Source: Eutreptiella sp. 'Long Island Sound 2002' (taxonomy: Eukaryota > Euglenozoa > Euglenophyceae > Eutreptiales > Eutreptiaceae). Taken from it: 64,000 nt of DNA. The position numbers were made by a program, and so were the translations under genes. Location of the stretch: assembly GCA_964036045.1 (NCBI GenBank), contig OZ038402.1, forward strand, positions 7,022,971 through 7,086,970, given 5' to 3'. The notes below the pieces were generated by a model, which saw only the letters and a list, made by a program, of their open reading frames with translations, ran no database searches and had not been told where the DNA came from. Numbering within the stretch: the stretch's first letter is position 1; each line of letters opens with the position of its first letter. Positions 44,551 through 53,734 of the stretch are shown here, piece after piece.

Positions 44551-47500
44551 AGTACCCACACCGAAGGTGGGGGAACTCCAAACAAAAAGCGCCTGGACAA
44601 CGCTGCAGCACTATGCAGCTCCCTGCAGTACAAGTCTACAGGTATGTTAATTCACTACCTGCAACTCGTGCCAACTGAGTCGGTCAGCAAAAAAAAACTG
44701 ACAACTGAGCACACTTGTAATTTTTGGATTGCGCCCAAGCGAAGCGCAGGAGCAGGGGGAAGGGTCAGAACAGAAGCAGAGCCTCGCTCTCCACTGAAAC
44801 TCGGCAGAAGTAGAGGCGTCAGGCTGCAAAGGGGGACCAGTCTTCCAGCTGCAGGTCAGTAATCTTCTCTCTTTTTTTTTTTGTTTTTTTCTTTCTTTTT
44901 TTTTTTTTTTTTTTTTTTTTCTTTTTTTTTTTTTTTTTGCTGATGAATATCATTCCCTATTCCCTGACTGTGCCCTGACTGAACTCTGGACGTCCTTGGC
45001 CACTTGTGAAGGGTATTGGCACTGAGGGTAGCGACCCCCCAGGAGCTTACAGCGTCTCCCTCTACTTGTCCCTTGGTTTCGAAGCGATTCAGCAAGGAAG
45101 GGGTTTCTTGGCATTGCCATAGCAAAGGCCTGGGTTCCTGAGCTGGCCAGGCAAGGCACCTTCAGGTCCTACAGGCAAGAAAAGAATTCGGTCAGGGGCT
45201 CAGACAAAGAAGTAAATAAAAATACAGGATTGGTTCCAATCAGACTTACTGAGGCCTGCTGGGGTTAGACACGCGCACCTGAACCGGTGGTACTCTGACC
45301 CAAGCCTCTACCCTCCCTTGAACCACAGCCACTGTACTAAAAAGTAAGTATCAACTCAACTAACCCCTGTGCAGGGGGTTCCTCACTGGCTGATCAAGCC
45401 AACTAGGCTGTGGGGGGGGCTGCACGACTGCCGAGTACCCCACTACCTTCGACTAGGGGCGTTCCCCCTAGGTGAGCCTGCTTGCTCTTGAGGTACCTCA
45501 GGAGACCTTCATTGGGCATGCCTTTTTATGTAATACGTCCATTCTCAATGGGCGACACATCAGAGCGATTTGACGCTCTTACAACTCTCTCTCGATTGGT
45601 ACCTACAAGGGTGTTTGACCTTGCGTTGTCTCCCTCTAGCCCTCCAAACAGAGCAAACAGAGCCAAGGCCTACCATTCAGCACTATTCTGTCATTGTAAG
45701 GGGGTGGAAGCCTCGGTCTCAGTTCCTCCCCGCCCATGGTTGCGTGACCCCCAGCACCTCCAGCTGCTGAAAAGCAGAACACCTGCAAAATCCTAACAGA
45801 GGATTGCTAAATTAAGACAAGTCTGGTCAGCGTCCCCACCTGTCAGGCAGTGAGGTGCAAACTAAAATTACATGGGCAAAAGGCAAAAATAAATTCAGTC
45901 AGATGTTTCAAAAGAAGGAGGGTAACCAACACTGATCCCTCCTGAAGGAAATGAAGAAGAACTGAAGGAAATACTGGTTCTTAACTGAACCCAGTTACAT
46001 CTGTAAAACAAAGTAAGAACACTAATGCAGGACTTATGGGCTGGCTGATCAGACCAGTGCCCACCTGTGTAGACACAGTATGTCTGGTGGTGGTACCCCC
46101 ACCAGAGTGTAACTTCAGTCTATTTTCCCGAAACAGGAGTAGAAAAGGGAAATGGCTGTAGTTGATGTAAACATCTCAAACAGGTCACGGGGACTATATT
46201 GACTGTCGTGCAGAGTAAGTAGATAATGGGCTCATAAAATAAAGTTTTATAAATAAGGAGAACAGCAGAAAAATGCCTCAGGCCTTAGGCTCAGGCCTTC
46301 ACTGAACACAGTACACACTTGATACTTCTATAGCGCCCAAGAGAAGCGCATCAGTCTCAGTGGACTAAAGTCGGGACTAGGTTAGCCTGGCAGTTGCCAG
46401 GATCTGCAACAGAACGACGTTCTGCCTAAACGACCACAACAGAAACAGAGAAACGACAGGACTGAGCTAACACTCACAGCATGGACCCTAGTGCTAGACT
46501 CTGGACAGCTTACTAGGGGCCTGCGTGCGTGTGCATGCCTGTGTGTGTATATGTGTGGGGTGGCATGTGTGCCCCCCCCCCCCCCTGTTTCTGGTTTTCT
46601 TTTTATTTTCATAGGCAAAAGGCCTCAGTGGGTAAACACCACTCTTGTCAGCCAAAATTCGGCAAAAGTTTTATTCCACAAAAAACTGGTTGTTTGTGGT
46701 TGCAGTGCTGTACACAAAGAGCAAAGGGCAGTCAGAGGCCTGCTCGGCGGCCGAAAGACCTGGAACCTGCAAGAAGAAATACCAGCTCAGCCCTTCCTTG
46801 ACACATTTTTTTTTTTTTGTTGTTTAGGGAGGGGTCTTTGACTCTGAGCTCTGGTACTGGCTCAACAGGTCACTGCGATCAGGGTGCCTTGTCCCTTTCA
46901 AGCGCCGTCAAGACGCCACTCTCTCTTCGTTTTGCTGGGGCTGGCAGATCTGGCAGATCAACAGTATGACGCCAATCATACCCCCCCCCCACTGTCCAGT
47001 CGCGAGAGGGGACCTCAGGGAGCACGGGACAGTGGTAACAGCGGCAAACCAAATAACCACACACTGTGGCGTCCAGTAAAAAAAAGAATTGCATATCTTA
47101 AGCAAAGGCTCAGTTTGCGCTGACGACCCCAGCGCAGTGAGCCACACTGTCCCTATTTGTTCATTAACGTCTCAGGCAAATATGCCAATATGCAAATATT
47201 CCCAACAGTCCCAACATACCAACACCCAAGCTGAAGGAGTATTGGAGAGAAAAGACGGAAACAAACCCAAACCACGGGTGACTGCCCCGAAGAGCAGCAA
47301 AACCCAGAGGGTGAGTAGAGAAGAACAGGAGTAACCCAGTGGACTCATAAAATACAAAGCCAACAAACAGCCAAACACCTGTAGTTATATCTGAACCTGA
47401 GCACACCCAGTCCTGCCGCCGGCACGGTCCCTCGATCGCTCAGGGCCCGTCAGGTCGTTGTTCTCAAAGCACTTGTCAAGGTTCAACGCTCTCGGCAAAC

Positions 47501-47566
47501 AGGGGCAGAGTTGTCATCTGGGCGGCGGGAACGGAGGTCACTCGGAAAATTCTCCCCTGCCACAGT
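44551..47566 (-). other. Non-coding internal region of element 2
   Basis: No recognisable gene on either strand. It contains a ~70-bp T-rich tract at 44868-44938 (poly(A)-like on the minus strand), a C13 run near 46572-46586 and a C10 run near 46980-46990. The base composition is lower in G+C than the adjoining gene pieces. The A-rich tract may be the tail of a captured mRNA. Confidence 0.5.
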
Positions 47567-48018
47567 TCAGGGAAATGTCGCCATCAGTCCAGGTGGTGGC
47601 ATAACTGCACTCCATGTAGCGGACGTGGGACAAGTGCAGCTCTGGCAGACTGTGCCATTAGCGACAGTCTCGTTGACCTCAGTGGTGGTCAGGTTCTCAT
47701 TGCCAGCGAAGTTGGGGCCGTTGCCGGACAGCCCGGAAAGGCGCTCGGCCCGGGACGGACTCGGGCGCGGCAGTCGCTCCAACACACACTCCGGCTGCGT
47801 GGCCCTGCGGCGCGGCGCCACGGAGACGGCGGACGGGCAGGTGCTAAAACCTCAGGTGCTCTGACACCTCGCAGTCCCCGCAACAGGCGCAGTTCGTCGC
47901 TCGGCATGACCTGCACCTTGGCATAATACGTCGTTCCCTCCGACAGCACCAACGGCAGCTTCCCATTCTCTGGACTGCTGGCGTTCTGCTTCGTCCTTCT
48001 CCAGTCCTGCAGGTCCAT
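47567..48018 (-). CDS. Unidentified minus-strand ORFs downstream of the EEVS-like piece
   Basis: Two overlapping minus frames (48018-47689 and 47821-47567) include LVLSEGTTYYAKVQVMPSDE and GNENLTTTEVNETVANGTVC. They look protein-like and could be one sequence split by a frameshift. No family was recognised. They follow the other captured gene pieces on the same strand, so they may be another host fragment. Confidence 0.3.
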
Positions 48019-48254
48019 CAGCCCGTCCTCCCACTGCTTTGCGTTGGCCTGCAGTTGGCGCTTCCCGGGCCCAGGATGTTGTGGGGCAGCCGTTTTAGGC
48101 TCAGCTCCGCGTGGGATCGCCCGACGGAAGGCACCCCAGAGTCCAAAATAATTCGAAACCCAGCTGATGGCGTATGCTGACTACAAATCGACGAAATACC
48201 ACGGGGGCTGCGCAGTTGCGTCTGCGTCAGTCCCTGCGGTCTGGAAGGCGATGT

Positions 48255-49243
48255 GACTTAGGGCCGTCGCACTCGACGTGACTCGGCGGCCGTTGCGCTC
48301 GCTCCACCATAGGCTGGGGTGACGGGGGAGGTAACAGGTGCGTAGGCCATGTCCATGCCAGCAGGGTACGAAGGTGGCTTTTCACCAGGCACTCCACCGA
48401 GGCAATCGGGTACTACTGTTGGACTGTGTAGTTCTCCACTGTCGGATATTGTGGGTACACTGCCTCCTTCTCCTTGGCCAAAACTGGAGGGACGGCTGCA
48501 GCCTTGGCAGCCATCTTCATGAGGAGCAGACCTGCAATACCAACCAATGGCAGAGCGAACAAGGCGAACAAAGCCCACAATCCATTGTTGCTGTCGTCGG
48601 AGGAGGACGCGGTCTGGGAGTAGCTGGCCACACAGTAGTAGTTGCCGGTGACAGTGGTGCCCTGGGTCAGGGTCCAGGTGCAGCTGCAGGTGTAGCTGGA
48701 AGGGCAGTCGGTGACAGAGCAGGAGGTACCACGGCACGGATGCAGCATGTCCGATGCCACTTCGTAGCCAGGAGACCAGGTGTGTCCGAACGCATGAGGG
48801 CGGCACTGATGTGTCTCCCACAAACTACTGTACTCAGACTTCACATAGGAATCCAAAGCCCCGCCAATGACCAGGTCACACAGTTTATCGAACTCTTCAT
48901 CCTCGGGGCTGTCGGTCATGTTTACTGTACCAAACTTGGTTCGGATAAGCTTTGGTCCAGCCTTTTGCCTCAAGCCGAACAACTTGTAATCCTTAGTGAT
49001 GGCCATCTTGATGATCTCGGCGAGACCGTGACGAAGCCAGCCCTCGTGCAGAGACGTGAAGAAGTAACGGTCTGTGATGGTGAGCACAGGGGAATGGTAG
49101 GTACCATACAAATTCTGGTAGCCAAACCCATCGCAGCAAGTTCTCGGGGACGGACCAGCGTCAGCCAAACCCATGGCAGCAAGTTCTTGGGGACGGACTC
49201 TGCAGCTCACTGTCTTTTTTACAGAAGCAACAACCCTTTGCAA
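48255..49243 (-). pseudogene. EEVS/DDGS-like sugar-phosphate cyclase fragment fused to a Cys-rich membrane tail
   Basis: Residues ~41-168 of the minus frame match the C-terminal half of the 3-dehydroquinate synthase superfamily. LYGTYHSPVLTITDRYFFTSLHEGW precedes GLAEIIKMAITKD (metal ligand E76), then RPHAFGHTWSPGYEVASDMLH (H150/H154 and H168). The wording is closer to EEVS/DDGS cyclases, which make precursors of mycosporine-like UV sunscreens, than to AroB. The NAD-binding N-terminal half is absent. From residue 169 the frame runs into an unrelated Cys-rich segment, a hydrophobic helix (GLWALFALFALPLVGIAGLLL, ~221-241) and a P/Y-rich tail. A frameshift near 48420 moves the tail to a frame ending near 48255 (with PPSYPAG). 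A ~40-bp tandem duplication (about 49123-49202) lies at the 5' end. Confidence 0.7.
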
Positions 49244-49517
49244 TAAAATTTGAAATGGAACATATCTTCTGAGGGCCTACGCATTAAACGACTGTTCCCT
49301 CTGATGTGAACCATTAGCTGCCCACGGGCACAGTGTGTAATTACTGCCGCACCAAATTAAGAATAAATACCACAGAGCCTGCTGTACTTGTAAAATGGGC
49401 ACGTGCAGCAGGCTTCACTCAAACTGCTCACCTATGGGCTCTTCTTCGTAACTTCTGCAATTTATATTGGTTCCGAAGGTCTGGCGAGCAATCCCATCAT
49501 GGCTACTGCCACAGCAC

Positions 49518-50206
49518 CTACTGCTGGGAGCGCTTGGAGGCGTACATGCCCAGACCCGCACCCTTCAGGGGGGCCGCGTCGTTGGTCAACTTCTTGTTCG
49601 CGGCCTCGGAGCGGTCATAGTAGTCCTGGTCGAAACCACCAGAGAGGTTGTCCTTGTTGGCGTTGGAAGAGACGAACAGAGTGATCAGCAGGAAGGTGGG
49701 CAGGATGATGAAAAGAGCGGTGGCAATGGGGGCCAAGCTGTTGGTCTGCATGGCGAAGGCAGGCTCAGCAGCCAACAAAGAAGCTCCAGAGAGGGCACCG
49801 ATGGTGGGGACCTGCTTCTGGGACTTGATCTTGTACACAACGGCACCCACGGCAGCAGACACAGCGCCAGCAAAGGCCAGGGCCCAGTTGTTGGACGCGG
49901 GCTGCGCAGCCTGGTACATCACAGGCTGGACAGTCTCATAGTACTCAGCATCGATGGCCTCCTCAGGGGCACCGTACACCTCGTTGACGTTCTGGGTGGC
50001 ACCCATCTGGGTGACAGGGCCATGGTCATGGCAGCAGGGCGCACAGTGGTGGCGACAGGGGCGTACAGGCTGGTCTGGGCATTGGTGTAGGAAGAGTCAG
50101 CGACACCGGTAGTCACACCAACCGCAAGCGAGGCGGTGGCAACGAAGGCCACAATGGAGGTGGCGCTCCACTTGTTGTCAAGGTTCTGGTAGGCGACACG
50201 CTGCAT
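49518..50206 (-). CDS. psbM: PsbM-like photosystem II protein precursor, nuclear type, frameshifted
   Basis: ATG at 50206 begins MQRVAYQNLDNKW, followed by a hydrophobic stretch (SIVAFVATASLAVGV) and an S/T/A-rich segment. This is the layout of signal plus transit peptides of complex plastids. The frame shifts near 50018, where a run of three C instead of four would account for it. It continues as MGATQNVNEVYG with another hydrophobic segment and an AEPAFA lumenal-type cleavage site. The mature part (~49751-49655) reads TNSLAPIATALFIILPTFLLITLF, matching the single helix of PsbM, a small subunit at the PSII dimer interface. About 45 extra residues rich in D, N and K extend the C-terminus beyond the usual ~34. 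It follows the LHC fragment directly and lies in LTR element 2. It is either a recently broken copy or a sequencing error. Confidence 0.78.
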
Positions 50207-50489
50207 TTTCTGAGTGTACGTTCCAAGCGTCCTCCCTGGCCAGTCACGTTGGCCTGAACGTAGTAACCCATCATGGAAACCATGGCGAACCCACCGTTCT
50301 TGATCTCCTTGACTCAGCAAAGGCGGTGGGATCGTCAGCCAAACCAAGAGGATCAAAGGCCTTGCCAGGATAGCTAATGTTCAAATCCTCACCAAGAGGA
50401 CGCCCGGTAAGCCTCAGACAGACCATCAGTAGAGCCTGGAAAACCAACACAGCAAGGATGCCGTGTACGTTGTCGCACGCATATGACAC
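50207..50489 (-). pseudogene. Light-harvesting complex (LHC) C-terminal fragment
   Basis: The minus frame reads HGILAVLVFQALLMV, then RPLGEDLNISYPGKAFDPLGL and ADDPTAFAE, a signature of chlorophyll a/c-binding LHC proteins before the third membrane helix. A small deletion after AFAE shifts frame. The next frame gives KEIKNGGFAMVSMMGYYVQANVTGQGG, the third helix with its chlorophyll-binding E and N-G. The usual C-terminal residues are replaced by a short junction leading straight into the PsbM ATG. The N-terminal two helices are missing, so this is a captured fragment rather than a gene. Confidence 0.82.
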
Positions 50490-50857
50490 AACTCAAAAAT
50501 AATCCAGAGAGCAGCTTGCCTTCGGCTGTTCAACCGCAGCCTGGGAATGAACGACAAAATGTTTGCGCTTGGTTGTGGGCGCAACCGGATTTCGATGTAC
50601 GTGATGATGGCGGCACTCAAGGCGTAGTTGACAAGGTGATCTTCTGGTCAGCAAGCCCAGGATTCACCACAGCTGCTACAAGATGACAAGCAAGACAACA
50701 AGAACCTAACCTAAAAAAAATTTCCGTCAAACAAGCAAGCAAGAGACAAGGGTGCACAAGCACGCTTTCCTGTTACTCAAAAACTGAGTACTTTCGGAGC
50801 CGGCACAAGAAAGTGCCAAAAATGGCTACTAACCATTAAAGTGGCCTTGACCTTTTT
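50490..50857 (-). other. 5' leader of element 2 internal region
   Basis: Contains short LHC-unrelated frames and, at 50813-50829, GTAGCCATTTTTGGCAC on the minus strand. This is close to the core of the dinoflagellate spliced leader (GTAGCCATTTTGGCTC) with one extra T. A T8 run (minus strand) lies near 50713-50721. Confidence 0.4.
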
Positions 50858-50876
50858 GGCCATGCCTCGGCTACCA
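50858..50876 (-). promoter_or_regulatory. Primer-binding site of element 2
   Basis: Directly inside the 5' LTR (minus strand) is TGGTAGCCGAGGCATGG. It differs from the initiator tRNA-Met complement TGGTAGCAGAGGATGG by one substitution and one inserted C. It also resembles the element 1 site (GGTAGCAGAGGCAAG). Confidence 0.7.
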
Positions 50877-51532
50877 GTTAAACAATTTGGGTTTCGGCTC
50901 CTTTACTATGTCCCCAAAATACTCAAGTTTCAAGTGAGGAAAATGTGTGCGTGCACAAAAATACTCGTTTCAAAAAGGAAAACCATTAACCTACAACTAA
51001 CAAGAACAAGACTCACATAAAGCAAAGCAAGGCAAAGCAACAAAGCAAATATACTCGTTGTTGGAGGTGTACATGGTCCGCCAAGCCGCTGTCTTGACCC
51101 CACCATTTCTGTTTCTCCTTGGCGGCGGGTTGTGGTGGTCATGACATTGAGGATCCATACGGCCATACCCATTGTACACCCGGGCACCCAGACATGGGTG
51201 CGGCTCTCCAACACCCCAAGCTGCAAGAGCAAGGGATGATGTGCTTTGCTATGCTATTTAGCTCTGCTCTATGAGTCGATCTCAGAACTTCAGTACACGG
51301 ATTATACTAGCGTAATAACAAACTGATACGACAATTCGACAATTAATCGATGATAAACAGCGATGAATCAATGAAAATTGAACACGTATCTGAATCACAG
51401 GAGACGTGAATATTAACTGTCAAAAACTGACATTCGCGACAGGGATTGCGACATTTAATCAGACGACAAATCGGATCAGCGAATCAATAACAGACCTACA
51501 GGCGTTTTTAAGGAAAAAGGATTTTTCTTACT
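50876..51532 (-). repeat. 5' LTR of element 2
   Basis: 657-bp copy of 43886-44542. The minus-strand order LTR, primer-binding site, captured sequences, G8, LTR fixes the direction of the element. Confidence 0.85.
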
Positions 51533-52033
51533 TAGTCCCTGCACTCAACGAGGCCACGCTGCAAGAGTTCCAGGGACGCGAGCGACTGCCCCAGTAGATG
51601 CGAGATACCCTGGGCGCCTTGAGGCAGTACGTGGTGGCGGTACCGCGGCCCGCGCGACCGGCCAGAGTCGGGGGGGACGTCGCTTCGCAGGCCAGCCCGG
51701 GCGATACCCTGGCATACAGGATGTGGGCATGCCTGCAGCAAAGCCATCAGGCTTACAGATCCCGGTACACGGCGCAGCAGCAGAGTGCAGAGGCCAGAGA
51801 CACGCTGGACAAGCTACCGTGGGAGGAGGCATTAGCGCGAGGCGGCCCAGAGGTTCACATACCGCGGGGTGAAGTTCGTCACCCAGGAAGGTGTACTGAA
51901 GTGGATTGCCAGCAATGGCAATCATATTCCCGTGGCTGCCACGCCTTCAGGAGACTGCCGGCGATGCCGAGACCTACGCAAACCCGAAGGGGAGCGCCAG
52001 CACTGGCATTTCAAGTGCCGCTATTGGAGCTGA
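51533..52033 (+). pseudogene. YR element Gag-like region downstream of the insertion
   Basis: From the second TAGTC the frame reads ALNEATLQEFQGRERLPQ, stops at TAG (51595-51597) and stays open to 52071. In another frame (about 51837-52033) a short ORF has CRRCRDLRKPEGERQHWHFKC, a C-x2-C...H-x-x-x-C arrangement like a small zinc finger. These are probably the end of a Gag-like protein, broken by stops and frame changes. Confidence 0.4.
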
Positions 52034-53734
52034 TTGCTCCATGCCGGCCACCCCAATGGTCGTGGGGGTGAGCCGGTTTCTTGGGATGCCTCGTCGGGGC
52101 ATCTGGCGCCTGGAAGTGGACGGGACATGGCGCAGCGCGGAGCCGATGGGCCCCTGTGGGGCAGCACAGCAACTACCTTCCTCGAAGCAAGAAGTATGTG
52201 GGACGAGGCCGCGCGGGCTGACGGGGAAGGAAGTATACGCGCGCAGGCCATCCTCGACTGGAGACCGTCGACCCGGACTCGCTACAGATCCGCGATCACC
52301 CAACTGGTGGAGACCGAACGACTACACCCCGCGTTGGGCCTGCAGGAGGTTCTCGCCGAGAGCTTGGCCACACGGTCGGGCCAGGGCCAATCCGCCTCGG
52401 CCATGCGAGGCATCTTCGCCGCTGTCTGGGCCCTGGAGGACCTGTGTATCCTTCCGCCCACGGTCCTGCCGCTCCACCGACGCATTGCGGGGGGCGGGTC
52501 CCAGCCGAATGGCCAGGACTACGCTACGCCCCCCATGTTGCGTGAGATTTGGTCGTCGGCACGCACGGACCAGCAGCGCGTTGTTGCGGCCTTGGGTGTG
52601 CTCTCCTGGGTGTGCTTCCTCCGCGTGGGGGAGGCGGCGGGCATCCGGCCGTGCGACGTTGAGGATGCTTCTCTCGTGTTCTTCCGCAGCAAGCCCAGGC
52701 AGCAGGGATGGCACAGACGGCCGCTGGCGCGATACCCGGCCGAGTGGGCAGGATGGCTCCGAGATTACGCCCGCGGTAATGACGTCCCGTGGGATGCTCG
52801 GTACGCCGCTGGGGGTGCCCCTGCCCTGGAACGCGGCCTGGCAGAGTTGTTGGCAGGTACCCGCTGGATGAGCTACGCATGGCACTGCTTCCGTCGAGGC
52901 GGGGCAGGCGCATCCTGGGGCCCCAAGCCGAACCTGCCGTACTTCAAATGGTGGGGAGGGTGGACGGATACCCCCACAGCTATGCGCTACGCCACAGCAT
53001 TCAAGGACCCAGAGGTGCTCGGACCGTTGCAACTACCATCCCCATCGTCGCAGCCGGCGGAAAGTAGCGACGAGACCGTTACCAACTGCATCGCGGTTTG
53101 GGGAGGGGGCATGTTCGGCGCTGACAAGCTCGAGGAGGATTCTGGCTATGTCGGCCCTGTCCACCTGCCTCCTCCTCCGGGTGACCGCCAGACTGATACG
53201 GTGGACCATCCTGCCCAGGATGGCAGTGCTGGGGATGCTATGCCCGACCCACCGGAGGAAACGGATACCAGCTCCTCGGAAGGCTCCGACAGCGACTCAA
53301 CGAGCAGCTCAGGCGTGGAAATCATCGAGCCGCTCGCGGGGAGGCACCCAGAGGGCACACAACCAGCCTTCAGGATTGGAGTGGGCGGTGGGGGTGGGGT
53401 CCGATCACGCAAACGCCGCAGACCCGGTACACAGGGCAGGGGCAGCAAGTGCCCAGCCGCCCGTACCGCCAAGCGAGTTGTGCCTGTGGGCGTCCCCGGT
53501 TCTAAGCAAAGGAAGGGGGCGCCTGGCGAGAAGGTGGGAGTGGCGAGTCAGTCAGCGGGACAGCCCCCCACACCCCAACGCTGTTTTGTGCGCCCCCGCC
53601 CCGAGCAAGCTGAGACCGGGCAGGGACCACCGACTAAACGTAGATGTCCCGGGCCAAGTGCACAGGCGGTCCATGCGGTCACGTCGTCGGCTCCAAGGGG
53701 CCGCTTCGAGGGCCACCAGAGGGGCCGACACTGA
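52034..53734 (+). CDS. Tyrosine recombinase of the DIRS-like element
   Basis: The 566-codon frame has an N-terminal SAM-like core-binding part (TRTRYRSAITQLVE..., residues ~78-170) and a catalytic domain. Visible catalytic residues are R197 in FLRVGE, H284 and R287 in HCFRR, W310 in the WWGGW motif, and nucleophile Y319 in AMRYA. This is the R-H-R-(H/W)-Y set of tyrosine recombinases, which integrate circular DNA in DIRS-like elements without an integrase. Beyond residue ~330 is a long S/P/E-rich and basic tail. The true start is uncertain, because the N-terminal ~60 codons resemble the overlapping Gag-like frames. No break is seen in the recombinase. Confidence 0.85.
   Translation: MLHAGHPNGRGGEPVSWDASSGHLAPGSGRDMAQRGADGPLWGSTATTFLEARSMWDEAARADGEGSIRAQAILDWRPSTRTRYRSAITQLVETERLHPALGLQEVLAESLATRSGQGQSASAMRGIFAAVWALEDLCILPPTVLPLHRRIAGGGSQPNGQDYATPPMLREIWSSARTDQQRVVAALGVLSWVCFLRVGEAAGIRPCDVEDASLVFFRSKPRQQGWHRRPLARYPAEWAGWLRDYARGNDVPWDARYAAGGAPALERGLAELLAGTRWMSYAWHCFRRGGAGASWGPKPNLPYFKWWGGWTDTPTAMRYATAFKDPEVLGPLQLPSPSSQPAESSDETVTNCIAVWGGGMFGADKLEEDSGYVGPVHLPPPPGDRQTDTVDHPAQDGSAGDAMPDPPEETDTSSSEGSDSDSTSSSGVEIIEPLAGRHPEGTQPAFRIGVGGGGGVRSRKRRRPGTQGRGSKCPAARTAKRVVPVGVPGSKQRKGAPGEKVGVASQSAGQPPTPQRCFVRPRPEQAETGQGPPTKRRCPGPSAQAVHAVTSSAPRGRFEGHQRGRH

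Larger units (their letters stand above)
43886..51532 (-). mobile_element. Non-autonomous LTR retroelement carrying host gene pieces (element 2)
   Basis: Two 657-bp direct repeats (43886-44542 and 50876-51532) look identical by eye and are flanked by TAGTC on both sides (43881-43885 and 51533-51537). Read on the minus strand, the LTR begins AGTAAGAAAAATCC and ends GTTTAACT. A tRNA-Met-type primer-binding site follows the 5' LTR, and G8 abuts the 3' LTR. The internal 6.3 kb has no gag or pol homology. It has minus-strand LHC, PsbM and EEVS-like sequences and an A-rich tract. Confidence 0.85.

Noticed and set aside
44868-44938. T-rich tract considered as proof of a single retrocopied mRNA covering 44.9-50.8 kb
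   Set aside because: The gene pieces inside are separate and truncated, and the segment is bounded by LTRs; the tract may be only the tail of one captured piece.
48338-49246. 302-codon plus-strand ORF
   Set aside because: It is antisense to the EEVS-like frame, which has recognisable catalytic motifs.
49467-50090. 207-codon plus-strand ORF rich in V, G and R
   Set aside because: It is antisense to the PsbM precursor.
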